Assembly (NCBI RefSeq): GCF_002736105.1
Contig: NZ_CP024123.1
Coordinates: forward strand, 1,728,001-1,792,000
Direction: 5' to 3'
Source of the DNA: Solibacillus sp. R5-41
GTDB lineage: Bacteria > Bacillota > Bacilli > Bacillales_A > Planococcaceae
DNA: 64,000 nt
In this document: piece by piece, positions 25,320 to 33,479 of the stretch
Position numbering within the stretch: the stretch's first letter is position 1
How the letters are laid out: each line of letters begins with the position of its first letter
Translations under genes and position numbers: made by a program
Notes under the pieces: model-generated
The model's input: the letters and a program-made list of their open reading frames with translations, nothing else
Database searches by the model: none
What the model was told of the DNA's origin: nothing

Positions 25320-25409
25320 TTAAACTAACGGGGGCTTTACTTGAAGATCATTGAGTTGCATAGGCAGCTCTTTTTTTTCTTATTGAACTAACGGGGCAGG
25401 TTAGTTGAA
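25320..25409 (+). repeat. Cassette site (B 25320-25345, A 25383-25409)
   Basis: Canonical example: AACTAAC, GGGGG, CTTTACTTGAAGATCATTGA, hairpin GAGTTGCATAGGCAGCTC with T8, then a perfect A half whose right arm GTTAGTT is fully complementary to the first AACTAAC. Confidence 0.88.
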
Positions 25410-25464
25410 TTAGGAATCGAATATTAAAAAAATATATAATAGTTTTAATAGGGGGCATTATTTA

Positions 25465-25842
25465 ATGGAGCAAGAAGGTTATCTATCATTGTGGGTGGGG
25501 ACATTTGAATCAAATGAAGACTTTCGAAATTATCTTTTAATTCCCTACAATGAAGATGGTGATGCTATACCATCGAATTTTGAAAAGGACTTTCATATTG
25601 AGCATTACGATGAGGATTTTATTGAAGTTGAGTTTTTTGATGAAAACGTAAAGAATCTTTCAAGATTATTAGATGGCTGCTCATACGATGATGTTGTTAT
25701 TCCGAATTTCATTAATATAAACGGAGAAAGTTTAACTTATAGCGTTAATTGTATGATTTTACTTTACAATTTTCAATACAGCACAAAGGGACAAAGTGAC
25801 TTAAAATACGTTAAATACTTAGGGAATGTTAGGTATAAATAG
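25465..25842 (+). CDS. Imm22-like immunity protein
   Basis: 125 aa: LSLWVGTFESNEDFRNYLLI, YNEDGDAIPSNFEKDFHIEH, YDEDFIEVEF. This matches the Imm22 family pattern (WVG.f.s...Y....ED....S.F..DF.I...DEDF.E) of proteins that neutralise polymorphic toxins. No toxin gene is nearby, so it would be an orphan immunity gene carried as a cassette. ATG after AGGGGGC. Family assignment is from pattern memory. Confidence 0.75.
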   Translation: MEQEGYLSLWVGTFESNEDFRNYLLIPYNEDGDAIPSNFEKDFHIEHYDEDFIEVEFFDENVKNLSRLLDGCSYDDVVIPNFININGESLTYSVNCMILLYNFQYSTKGQSDLKYVKYLGNVRYK

Positions 25843-25862
25843 CCTTTTTAGAAACTGCCTTG

Positions 25863-25889
25863 TTCAACTAACGGAGCAGATTAGTTGAA
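25863..25889 (+). repeat. Half-site A without B
   Basis: TTCAACTAAC / ATTAGTTGAA arms around GGAGCAG, perfectly palindromic over ten bases but one. Follows the Imm22-like gene by 20 bp without terminator or B half. Confidence 0.85.
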
Positions 25890-25908
25890 GAGCGTTGTTT
25901 AACTTTTG

Positions 25909-25934
25909 TACAACAATCGGGCCAGATTGTTGTA
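25909..25934 (+). repeat. D-type palindrome
   Basis: TACAACAAT / ATTGTTGTA arms around CGGGCCAG; 37 bp including the upstream GAGCGTTGTTTAAC are repeated exactly at 39628. Confidence 0.75.
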
Positions 25935-25973
25935 TAAGTTATGGTAAAGTTGAAAATATGGGAGGTGGCAACA

Positions 25974-26246
25974 TTGCAAAGTAAACAGAGTATGGGGATG
26001 CTATCTTTTATTAGTCTAATTGTTGGACTTATTTCCCTTTGTGTCTATATTTTCACGGGAGATTCGTTTATTGATGACAACATAACAATGTTACTCGGGT
26101 TTACCTTTTTAGTACTCTCTTTTGTTTTATCCTTGTTCAGCAAAAAGGACAAATTAGGAAGGATATCGCTATACGTTTTCCTAATACTTGCGGTTATTTA
26201 TTTATTGTTTTTCGGAGTTATGTCTTTATTTTGGAATACACCATAA
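25974..26246 (+). CDS. Hypothetical membrane protein (three to four helices)
   Basis: About 90 aa, MLSFISLIVGLISLCVYIF and two more hydrophobic segments. Start taken as TTG 25974, six bases after GGGAGGTGG; an ATG at 25992 is a possible alternative. Single-gene cassette. No family recognised. Confidence 0.6.
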   Translation: MQSKQSMGMLSFISLIVGLISLCVYIFTGDSFIDDNITMLLGFTFLVLSFVLSLFSKKDKLGRISLYVFLILAVIYLLFFGVMSLFWNTP

Positions 26247-26251
26247 TAGTG

Positions 26252-26320
26252 CAACTAAAGGGCGAGATTGTTGAATAAGCTTCTTTGTTCTTAATTAACT
26301 AACGGGGGCTTTAGTTTAAT
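26252..26320 (+). repeat. D' palindrome plus half-site B
   Basis: D'-type CAACTAAAGGGCGAGATTGT then TGAA (26252-26276), followed at 26295-26320 by B (TTAACTAACGGGGGCTTTAG). No A half follows. Confidence 0.7.
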
Positions 26321-26671
26321 ATTCCATTTCCGAAATGATCAATCTTTATTACAAAAAGCCCTATAGAAAATGAAAAATAGCCCCTATTTTGATCAATATT
26401 TGTTCAAAATAGGGGCTATGATTTTTTATAAGAATCATTATTTATAGCTGCGTTTTAATCAATTTTTATTCCAAGTCAACAAGTCAACAATTCTGCACGT
26501 CGGAATAAGTGAGGTACGATTTTAACCTGTTTTTCGACAATTGGTGAATCTAGCTCTATTTTTCAGAAGATTATGAAATATACTAATGAGGTTTTCTTTT
26601 GCCAATCATTGGTATAAGATGAAATCGTTGGTAGTAATTAATTCCATTTCATTCAAATTAGAGGTGTAAAA
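26321..26671. other. Gene-free stretch with a strong terminator
   Basis: Terminator at 26377-26428: ATAGCCCCTATTTTGA pairs with TTCAAAATAGGGGCTAT, then T residues. The remainder, to the RBS of the next gene, is AT-rich with no coding frame; TTGGTATAAGATGAAAT at about 26609 could hold promoter elements. Confidence 0.5.
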
Positions 26672-27160
26672 ATGAAGCGTAAAAATTGGATATTTTTAAT
26701 AGGTGTTATTGCAGTCCTCGGGATATCTATTTTAGTATTTCTTTTTAATAAAACTGATAAACAAGATCAAGTATATCAAGAAGAAGATATTTCTATGTTT
26801 AGACATAAAGACTCTTTCATAACAAAAGAAGCAAAAAATAAATACTCTTTTAAAGAGCTTACTATTCCAAATGGAGAAGCGTTTTTAATGAAATACAATA
26901 AAAATCCCCTAACCTTAAAAAAAGGTGATGTTGTTTCTTTAAAGTTAGATTTTGATGTAATCGAAGACGAAGACAGTAATGTTCATTTTGTTTTTGGATA
27001 CTATTTAAATGATAAATTTTATGAAGTTTTCGTTGACCGAATTTCAAATAAAGTAGATGCTTCATTCGAAATTCCGAAAGATGGGGAATTCACCATATGT
27101 TTAGTTGGCGCCAGCGCAGGCGATTTAACTATTACAGACGGTTTTATTTCAATAAATTAG
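26672..27160 (+). CDS. Membrane-anchored hypothetical protein
   Basis: 162 aa: N-terminal helix (IFLIGVIAVLGISILVFLF) and an outer beta-rich domain (KKGDVVSLKLDFDVIEDEDS, FEIPKDGEFTICLVGASAGD). ATG after AGAGGTG. Probably extracellular; no family recognised. Confidence 0.65.
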   Translation: MKRKNWIFLIGVIAVLGISILVFLFNKTDKQDQVYQEEDISMFRHKDSFITKEAKNKYSFKELTIPNGEAFLMKYNKNPLTLKKGDVVSLKLDFDVIEDEDSNVHFVFGYYLNDKFYEVFVDRISNKVDASFEIPKDGEFTICLVGASAGDLTITDGFISIN

Positions 27161-27260
27161 CTTAGGTGCTTAGCTCTAAACGCGACTTCTATTTTTGCAC
27201 CAAATGCAAGTGCTATCGAGAATACAGAAACCAAAGTATAAAGGTTGTGAACTGTGCTAC

Positions 27261-27319
27261 TTCAACTAACGGGGGTATTACTAGAAGAATTATTAAACTA
27301 ACGGGGCAGGTTTGTTTAA
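27261..27319 (+). repeat. Cassette site with minimal spacer (B 27261-27286, A 27293-27319)
   Basis: B (AACTAACGGGGGTATTACTA) and A (TTAAACTAACGGGGCAGGTT then TGTTTAA) are only six bases apart with no terminator, the shortest site in the array. Confidence 0.8.
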
Positions 27320-27381
27320 CAAGCAGCAGGAACGAATTTTTTATCGGGCAAGATAGTTGCAAAGATATGGGGGGAAATTTA

Positions 27382-27660
27382 ATGTTTAAATTTGCGGTGA
27401 TTTTGGTACACGGATTGATATTCATATTAGCAACTCTTATTGGTTTAGGTGGAGTATTCAACCCTTCTTCACCAGACCCAAGTAGAACATACGAAGTTTG
27501 GTTTACAGCTATTTCCATTTTCAATTTTCTTGTAGTAGTATCTGTTTTTGTACAATTAAAGATTAAAAAAGTATGGGTGTTTTTAATTACAGTTTTAGGC
27601 TTACTTGTTTTATTTTATTTCTTACCACATATAGTGCTTTACATTGAGGGTATTTCATAA
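27382..27660 (+). CDS. Hypothetical membrane protein (three helices)
   Basis: 92 aa, three helices; the first extracellular loop reads GVFNPSSPDPSRTYEVWF. ATG 27382 follows GGGGGGAAA; the frame is open further upstream but across the cassette site. No family recognised. Confidence 0.7.
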   Translation: MFKFAVILVHGLIFILATLIGLGGVFNPSSPDPSRTYEVWFTAISIFNFLVVVSVFVQLKIKKVWVFLITVLGLLVLFYFLPHIVLYIEGIS

Positions 27661-27676
27661 AAGATTAATTTTTATT

Positions 27677-27762
27677 TTGAACTAACGGGGGCTTTACTTG
27701 AATATCATTGAGCTGTTCACCAGCTCTTTTTCTTATTGAACTAACGGGGCAGTATAGTTGAA
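27677..27762 (+). repeat. Cassette site (B 27677-27701, A 27736-27762)
   Basis: B CTAACGGGGGCTTTACTTGA, hairpin GAGCTGTTCACCAGCTC with T5, A TTGAACTAACGGGGCAGTAT then AGTTGAA. Confidence 0.85.
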
Positions 27763-27783
27763 TAATGGAAGGAGGAAGGTAAG

Positions 27784-28338
27784 TTGGCGAATAATATTAT
27801 TGAACAAGCAAAACGGGGTTTGGAAGGTTTTACTAGAGGCGGTTATCATACTAGCTGTCATTATGGTAAGTATCAAGAAGAATATTTTAAATATTTTGGA
27901 GACCCAGATTATGAAACTAGAAAATACGCGATTGCTGCATTTACTTGTATGTTGGGGGCTTGGGAAACAGGCGCTCTCTTTATATTTCAGCCCGTAAAAG
28001 AATGGGAAGAAAATAAAAAATGGAGTTCGAATCCTTTAAATCAAAAGCGTTTTTACCGCTTTAAAGATTATCTTCATGCTTTGTTAGACCATCACGAACA
28101 GATAGAAAAAGAATTTCCTTATATGTTTGAAGAGATTATCCTTTTTTTAATTGAAATTGAGCAAAATAAGGGGATAAGTTATGAAGAATGGTTTCCTGAA
28201 CATAACCCTAATGTGTTTAAACGTTTAAGAGAAGAAGTTTTGATTCCAAAAAAACAATTAGCAGAAAAGCGTAGCCCTCACAAATACTTATTAAAAGAAA
28301 TAGGTATTAAACCTTTTTTTGAATCAGATAAATATTAA
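27784..28338 (+). CDS. Hypothetical cytosolic protein
   Basis: 184 aa, helical, rich in Glu, Lys and aromatics (HYGKYQEEYFKYFGDPDYET, KDYLHALLDHHEQIEKEF). TTG start about seven bases after GGAGGAAGG. No membrane segment. Not recognised; size and composition fit many toxin-immunity proteins but that is only an impression. Confidence 0.65.
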   Translation: MANNIIEQAKRGLEGFTRGGYHTSCHYGKYQEEYFKYFGDPDYETRKYAIAAFTCMLGAWETGALFIFQPVKEWEENKKWSSNPLNQKRFYRFKDYLHALLDHHEQIEKEFPYMFEEIILFLIEIEQNKGISYEEWFPEHNPNVFKRLREEVLIPKKQLAEKRSPHKYLLKEIGIKPFFESDKY

Positions 28339-28378
28339 ACAAGTTTAAGCAATAGTAGATTCGTCATAATTTATATAA

Positions 28379-28478
28379 TTGAACTAACGAGGGCTTTAGT
28401 ACAACAAGCATTTTGAAAATTTTCCCAAACGACGCTTTGGGAAGGTTATACTTCAACTAAGAGAGCAGGTTAGTTCAG
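28379..28478 (+). repeat. Cassette site (B 28379-28405, A 28452-28478)
   Basis: B GAACTAACGAGGGCTTTAGT, C palindrome TTCCCAAA / TTTGGGAA around CGACGC at 28422-28443, then A (TTCAACTAAGAGAGCAGGTT then AGTTCAG). Confidence 0.8.
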
Positions 28479-28553
28479 TTAGAGAAGGGAATTTTTTATG
28501 TCTCATTTGAAAGATATTGTGTAGTAAAGGAGGGGCATTTTGAAAATGTTGTT

Positions 28554-29251
28554 TAATAAAAGGCTCTGTTAAATTTAAATGTTGATTTTTAAATTTAATT
28601 AGGGGAACCTTCATTTGTTGAGGTTCCCCGTCTTCTTGCATAAATGCTCAATCATTTCCATCTTCGTACACAATTCTATCTCTTTTCTTTAAAACGAAAT
28701 AATAGAAAACACTCAAAAGAAATAGAACTAACGGAATTCCCGTAACAAAGAAGAAACCGTATATTAATCCCATCGCATTCCCATCATCTGTCGCCATAAC
28801 GCCTATAAATAAACCTAAAGGTATTGTTAATACGAAAATCAGGGAATTCACTACCATTACTACAACGTGGTACTTCTTGGTTGTTTTCATTTTATCCGAA
28901 ATCAACGCTCCTAAAAAAAGAAATAATTGATACGCATAAAACGTTATGGCCCCATATTTAACAAAATAAAATAATTCTTGACTCATTTCCTCACCCAATT
29001 TAATTTTCTATCTTGCATTCAATCAACCTCAAATAATACAAGAAAAAAAGACTGAAAACAAAATGTTTTAGTCTTTTTAATTCTTATAAACCTACGTTCA
29101 CAACAATTACAAACGCTTTGCCAAATCTATTAATGTGTTCAGAAGTACAAAGAGGGCATTTAAACTACCAACACGAATAATCGTTCTTAGTATAACCACT
29201 TTTTTAAAGTTACCAATTTTCAACATTATTCTATAACAGAGCCTAATAAAA
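28554..29251. mobile_element. Short passenger-carrying transposable element with 8-bp target duplication
   Basis: Ends at 28562 (GGCTCTGTTA) and 29243 (TAACAGAGCC) are inverted repeats; with gaps the match continues to about 24 bp (both include AATGTTGA). The flanks are an exact 8-bp direct repeat TAATAAAA (28554-28561 and 29244-29251). The 682-bp element has no transposase and carries one membrane-protein gene. GG...CTCTGTT ends plus an 8-bp duplication fit IS1595/IS1016-like or IS6-like ends; family unresolved. It landed just after a cassette half-site A. Confidence 0.75.
28648..28998 (-). CDS. Membrane protein carried inside the short transposable element
   Basis: 116 aa with four helices (ITFYAYQLFLFLGALIS, VVNSLIFVLTIPLGLFI, GFFFVTGIPLVLFLLSVF) and a basic/acidic tail KKRDRIVYEDGND. 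Transcribed on the minus strand within the inverted repeats, so it moves with the element as a passenger. No family recognised. Start ATG preceded by GGGTGAGG. Confidence 0.65.
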   Translation of the reverse strand: MGEEMSQELFYFVKYGAITFYAYQLFLFLGALISDKMKTTKKYHVVVMVVNSLIFVLTIPLGLFIGVMATDDGNAMGLIYGFFFVTGIPLVLFLLSVFYYFVLKKRDRIVYEDGND

Positions 29252-29290
29252 AAGCCAACAATTTGCTGGTTTATCTTGTTAAGTCATCCT

Positions 29291-29608
29291 TTATGTTGTT
29301 TCGCTATTCACTTTCTTTCGTATCACCAATATCGTAAGTATTAAGTTAAATACTATAAAATATAAGAATGCTACAACATTTATTATTTTACTTTTAAAAT
29401 TTGATTCCTCAAAACCCATAATATATCCAAAGTCACTAAAGGAAAATATTATCAGCGTTACAACTATCCCACAACATAGCGATAACATATTTAAACAAAC
29501 AAATACAATTTTCCCTTTAACTATGCTATGGGAATCTAATTTTTTTTGGGAAATGAACATGAGATTGGCTATATACAAAAATAAATTTATTACCTCTGGT
29601 ATATACAT
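29291..29608 (-). CDS. Hypothetical membrane protein (three helices)
   Basis: 105 aa with three hydrophobic segments (NLFLYIANLMFIS, IVFVCLNMLSLCCGIVVTLI, IINVVAFLYFIVFNLILTIL). Minus strand. Start near AAAGGGGTAAA. Its 3' hairpin (CCAGCAAATTGTTGG plus T run) lies in the right flank of the transposable element. No family recognised. Confidence 0.55.
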   Translation of the reverse strand: MYIPEVINLFLYIANLMFISQKKLDSHSIVKGKIVFVCLNMLSLCCGIVVTLIIFSFSDFGYIMGFEESNFKSKIINVVAFLYFIVFNLILTILVIRKKVNSETT

Positions 29609-29831
29609 TAGATTTACCCCTTTACATCAATTTTTGTACGTGGGTAAATAACGAAATTCTTTTTCGTTTTTATTTAACACCCTTTAAGAGAAATTATAAC
29701 TCAACGTTTCACAAAAACGTTTTGTAACTTAAGGTGTAAAATCCAGTCCCAGGAATATTTAGAGGCAGATTTTGTTGAGATAAATTCCTAAGCATTTTGT
29801 GAATAATGTGTAATAAAAGAGATGGTGCTTA

Positions 29832-29896
29832 TTGAACTAACGGGGGCTTTAGTGTACAACAAGCATTTTGAAAATTTTCCCAAACGACGCTTTGGG
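29832..29896 (+). repeat. Half-site B with C palindrome
   Basis: B at 29832-29857 (TTGAACTAACGGGGGCTTTA), then TTCCCAAACGACGCTTTGGG at 29877-29896, followed by a partial D element (CAGTCCATTTTCTTGAATAA). No A half before the SLH gene. Confidence 0.75.
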
Positions 29897-30143
29897 TGCA
29901 TTTTCGTTATTCCACAATCAGTCCATTTTCTTGAATAAGGAGAGGCTCTTTTTTACGTTTATGGGTCATATCGTGGAGGATTGTACTTAAACTATGGGAG
30001 GCGTTTATCCAACAGGGATTTACACTTATTTTATCGGACATATTTTACTCAGATCAATTCCTTGAAAATACCCAATATATACCGCTATTTATCAATCTCC
30101 ATTACTATTAAAATAGTGATAATTGAAATTAAGAGGTGTTATT

Positions 30144-31811
30144 ATGAAAAAAACTACCTTTTTGGTTTTTATATTGCTTTCTTTTTCAATACCAATGATT
30201 AATGGGAAAGCTGATGACTCCAATTGGCTAGAAGGTGAAATCATCAAGGGTAATTATTCTAATATTGTCGAAGATGATGAATACACTTTAGACCTAAAAG
30301 AAGATGCAAAAGTGACGTTTACATTAAAGGATGGTGTTGACCTTAATCTTGAAGACGCGTATCCCAATACTTATCATATCCTTTTGAAGGATAGTAATGG
30401 GAATCGTATCGCAAGTGCAACAACAAGTTTAGAAGATGGAGATACGGAAAAGACGGTTAAGTCCATTAATTTAAAGAAGGGTACTTATCAGATTAGTGTT
30501 TCAGCTGGTTTCATATCTAAGGGAGAATATCAAGTGAGTTATGAAACGAGTCATATTGAAGGGCAAGATGTAGAACCTAACAATGAATATGCAAATGCGA
30601 ATTCATATAAGATAGGTACAACATTAGAGGGGACACTTTATGGTACAACGAGTTCTAATGATATTGATATATATAAAGTAGAGGTTCCATCCTTTGGAAA
30701 GGTAAAATTAATAATTCAAGATACAGGCATTCGTAAAAGTGACCTTAAGCTAGTAGTGACGAATGAAAATAGTGGAAAAGTGATTACCGTTAAAAATTCT
30801 AATGAGACGAGTGAAGTTGACGTATTACTACAAGCAGGAACTTACTATTTTAATATAGGTCTTCATGCCGAAAATACACCTGATGTTAATTACTTAGTAT
30901 CAACGCAATTTGTTCCATTAGACGAAAATGAGTGGGAAAGCGGTTGGAATTCAAATAAAATAACTGCCGATGTTATCCAAAATAATAAAACTGTAAGGGG
31001 CTTTTTATATGATGCAGGATATAGCTACAACCAAATTACAGATTATTATAAGTTTACTTTAGAAAAGGTTGAAAAAGTGACGTTTATTGCCAATGACCGT
31101 GAAGGTTTTGGTGCACTTTTATTTGAAGATGAAGAAGGTCAACTCTACTCTGGTGGCTATGTAACAAGCAATACAAGTCAAATCGTAGAAACAAAAGAGT
31201 TAAAAGCAGGTACATATTATGTATCTTTTCGACCAAGGTATGGAATTAATGGCTATGAAGAATACGATTTAACTCTCCGTATTCAAAGGTTTACAGACGT
31301 ACCTGCAATGCATCCGTATTATGAAGCAATAGAATCTCTTGCACAAGTAGGTATCAATAAAGGGTATTCTGATGGAAGTTTCCATCCTAAAGAGCCCATT
31401 CAGAGGCAACACGTTTTTGCCTTCATCAGTCGTATTGAAGGACTGAATTTTCCTAAAATCCGTAACATGAAATCTTTTACAGACGTAAGTACTAGTCAGC
31501 CTTTTTATCCAGAAATTAAGAAGTTTTACGAAGCAGGTATTATTAGTGGATATGGTAATTATATGAGTCCTAAATCTAATGTCACACGTGGAGAACTTGC
31601 AAAAATTTTAGTGAATACGTTTAATTTGAAAATGAATGGAAATGGAATCCCTTTTAAAGACGTGAAGTCATCGAATATTTTTTATAAAGAAATTCAAATC
31701 CTAGCAAGTAACGGCATTACTGTTGGAGCAAATGGAAATTTTATGCCTAATGAACCAGTCACAAGAGAACAATTCTCTGCCTTTTTACAGCGAATATTGA
31801 AAAAAAATTAA
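30144..31811 (+). CDS. Secreted surface protein with pre-peptidase domains and three SLH repeats
   Basis: About 555 aa. Signal peptide MKKTTFLVFILLSFSIP...NGKA, then two to three PPC-type beta domains (about residues 30-370; DVEPNNEYANANSYKIGTTL, GTLYGTTSSNDIDIYKVEVP) and three S-layer homology domains at about 385-440, 445-500 and 505-555 (FTDVPAMHPYYEAIESL, FTDVSTSQPFYPEIKKF, FKDVKSSNIFYKEIQIL, each ending in a TRGELAK-like motif). SLH domains bind pyruvylated wall polymers. ATG 30144 after AGAGGTG. The largest single-gene cassette of the array. Confidence 0.88.
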   Translation: MKKTTFLVFILLSFSIPMINGKADDSNWLEGEIIKGNYSNIVEDDEYTLDLKEDAKVTFTLKDGVDLNLEDAYPNTYHILLKDSNGNRIASATTSLEDGDTEKTVKSINLKKGTYQISVSAGFISKGEYQVSYETSHIEGQDVEPNNEYANANSYKIGTTLEGTLYGTTSSNDIDIYKVEVPSFGKVKLIIQDTGIRKSDLKLVVTNENSGKVITVKNSNETSEVDVLLQAGTYYFNIGLHAENTPDVNYLVSTQFVPLDENEWESGWNSNKITADVIQNNKTVRGFLYDAGYSYNQITDYYKFTLEKVEKVTFIANDREGFGALLFEDEEGQLYSGGYVTSNTSQIVETKELKAGTYYVSFRPRYGINGYEEYDLTLRIQRFTDVPAMHPYYEAIESLAQVGINKGYSDGSFHPKEPIQRQHVFAFISRIEGLNFPKIRNMKSFTDVSTSQPFYPEIKKFYEAGIISGYGNYMSPKSNVTRGELAKILVNTFNLKMNGNGIPFKDVKSSNIFYKEIQILASNGITVGANGNFMPNEPVTREQFSAFLQRILKKN

Positions 31812-31875
31812 TAAATCAAAAACGGTCATGTATAACATGGTCGTTGTATTTTTATTGAGATTTTGAAAGATTTTT

Positions 31876-32081
31876 TTAAACTAACGGGGGCTTTAGTTAA
31901 ACAAGACCATCATTTCGATGGTCTATTTTTATGTCTAAAACATCAACTAGGCTTCGGTGATCCATTGTGAAATGTTACACTTAAACTAACGAAGCAGTTT
32001 AGTACAACTAGCATTTCAAAAATTTTCCCAAACGACGCTTTGGGAAGGTTATACTTCAACTAACGATGCAGTTTAGTTAAA
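31876..32081 (+). repeat. Cassette site B-A-A with an empty unit
   Basis: B 31876-31902; terminator GACCATC / GATGGTC plus T5; A1 31981-32007; C palindrome 32025-32046; A2 32055-32081. No coding sequence between A1 and A2. The 80-bp spacer after B is nearly identical to 41084-41163. Confidence 0.85.
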
Positions 32082-32214
32082 TAAGCGTAGATGGATTTTT
32101 GTTAATTTTAAATGGTAAATTTATTTATATATGGAACTTAAAATCATTTCGGGCGTATTAAAAGTAATAGGTTCATTGAAGTTTATTTTAAAAGAGATGA
32201 TTTGTTTGATAATC

Positions 32215-32240
32215 TTCAACAATAGGGCCATATTGTTGAG
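32215..32240 (+). repeat. D-type palindrome fused to a ribosome site
   Basis: TTCAACAAT / ATATTGTTGAG around AGGGCC; its end runs into GAGGAGG, the ribosome site of the next gene. Confidence 0.7.
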
Positions 32241-32251
32241 GAGGTATATAA

Positions 32252-32536
32252 TTGAGTAAAAAAGCTTTTCATATTTATAATATTATTCTTTTGTTTTTAT
32301 TGTTGTCATTTAACCTTATAGCCTTATTTGGGGCCGGAATGAGTGAGGGTGGAGTACCTTCCTCTATGTGGTTTGGAACTGGGCTTTCGTATGTCATCTG
32401 GGGTATCTTTTATTTCCTTCAATTTGTACGCCCCAACAAGGCTTGGCGAATTTCTTGGTTCCTCGTTATGGTTGTTTTCCTATTTCTCTGGGAAACAGGT
32501 CTTGGCTCGCAAGTTGGTGTAATGATTTTTGATTAA
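32252..32536 (+). CDS. Hypothetical membrane protein (three helices)
   Basis: 94 aa with three helices; loop sequence GAGMSEGGVPSSMWFGTGLS between the first two. TTG start seven bases after GAGGAGG. No family recognised. Confidence 0.65.
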   Translation: MSKKAFHIYNIILLFLLLSFNLIALFGAGMSEGGVPSSMWFGTGLSYVIWGIFYFLQFVRPNKAWRISWFLVMVVFLFLWETGLGSQVGVMIFD

Positions 32537-32670
32537 ATAGAACCTGCACTATTAAGTAGCGTCTCTATTTTTATTAAATTCAAGATTACTTTAGTTCATT
32601 AAAGATTTATAAAGTATGCAAAATAAACCTAATAAACGTTCCCAACTAAAAGCTTGGGGTGCATTTTTTC

Positions 32671-32692
32671 TTCAACTAACGCCGCAGTTGAA
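32671..32692 (+). repeat. Shortened half-site A
   Basis: TTCAACTAACGCCGCAGTTG then AA; five bases of the right arm are missing. Preceded by a CGTTCCCAACT...TTGGGG hairpin (C-type). Confidence 0.65.
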
Positions 32693-32738
32693 GAAGTAGT
32701 ATGATAAGATTTAGTTAGAAAAGGGGCGGAGAGATTAT

Positions 32739-33005
32739 ATGAAATATACTTGTCCTTGTTGTGGATATAAAACATTACCTGAAGAGCCATCAGATACTTT
32801 TTATATATGTAAGATGTGTGGTTGGGAGGATGATGGAGTTCAATTTCATAATCCAGATTTTGAAGGTGGAGCAAATAAGGTTTCGTTAAAGCAAGCACAA
32901 AAGAATTTTATTAAATTTGGAGCATCAGAAGAACGCTTTGTTAAAAATGGAAGAAAATTAAATGAAGAATATATAAAAGATCCTAATTGGAAGCAGTTAT
33001 TATAG
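32739..33005 (+). CDS. Cysteine-rich CPCC family protein
   Basis: 88 aa. Starts MKYTCPCCGYKTL, with a second CKMCGWEDD pair, so four cysteines form a probable zinc ribbon; the segment VQFHNPDFEGGANKVSLKQA is typical of the CPCC family found widely in bacilli, often near toxin-immunity genes. ATG after GGGGCGGAGAG. Single-gene cassette. Function unknown. Confidence 0.85.
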   Translation: MKYTCPCCGYKTLPEEPSDTFYICKMCGWEDDGVQFHNPDFEGGANKVSLKQAQKNFIKFGASEERFVKNGRKLNEEYIKDPNWKQLL

Positions 33006-33015
33006 AGGAGAGTTA

Positions 33016-33099
33016 TTCAGCTAATAGGGGCTTTAATGAAACAAGGATTTATAACGTATACATAACTAAACCTAATAACGTTCCCAAACGCACGTTTTG
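33016..33099 (+). repeat. Degenerate half-site B with C palindrome
   Basis: B-like TTCAGCTAATAGGGGCTTTA at 33016, then CGTTCCCAAACG / CGTTTTGGGACG at 33079-33099. Confidence 0.6.
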
Positions 33100-33330
33100 G
33101 GACGAATTAAAACGCTTAAAACGTTGTCATACCAATGTATTAAGTGTTTTTCTGTATTTCATTCATATACACCTTTTTATGCATTATCGTTTAAACTTAG
33201 ATACAACAAAGCTTTCAATGCTGTTCAAAAGAAAATGCACTGGATCATATTTTGAATAAAATCTTGCATATACAGAAGATTCCTTAACGTTATAAATCAA
33301 CTTGCCCCTATAACATAGCCTTTTTCTTTA

Positions 33331-33357
33331 TTGAACTAACGGGGCAGGTTAGTCGAA
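33331..33357 (+). repeat. Half-site A
   Basis: TTGAACTAACGGGGCAGGTT then AGTCGAA; no B within the preceding 290 bp apart from the degenerate copy at 33016. Confidence 0.8.
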
Positions 33358-33479
33358 TAAGCGTAGTGTCGAACTGTGGATCAACGATTGTGCTAAATCA
33401 ATCCATATTCCTTTTGAATGCAGAACGGGGTAAACTTACATAAGTACGGAATTATTTGATTGAATGGAGTTACTACCGA

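Noticed and set aside
27166-27381. N-terminal extension of the 27382 membrane protein
   Set aside because: The open frame crosses a cassette site and lacks a start signal; ATG 27382 follows GGGGGG.
32987-33259. 90-codon frame after the CPCC gene
   Set aside because: It runs through a B half-site and the C palindrome and overlaps the CPCC gene end; composition is not protein-like.
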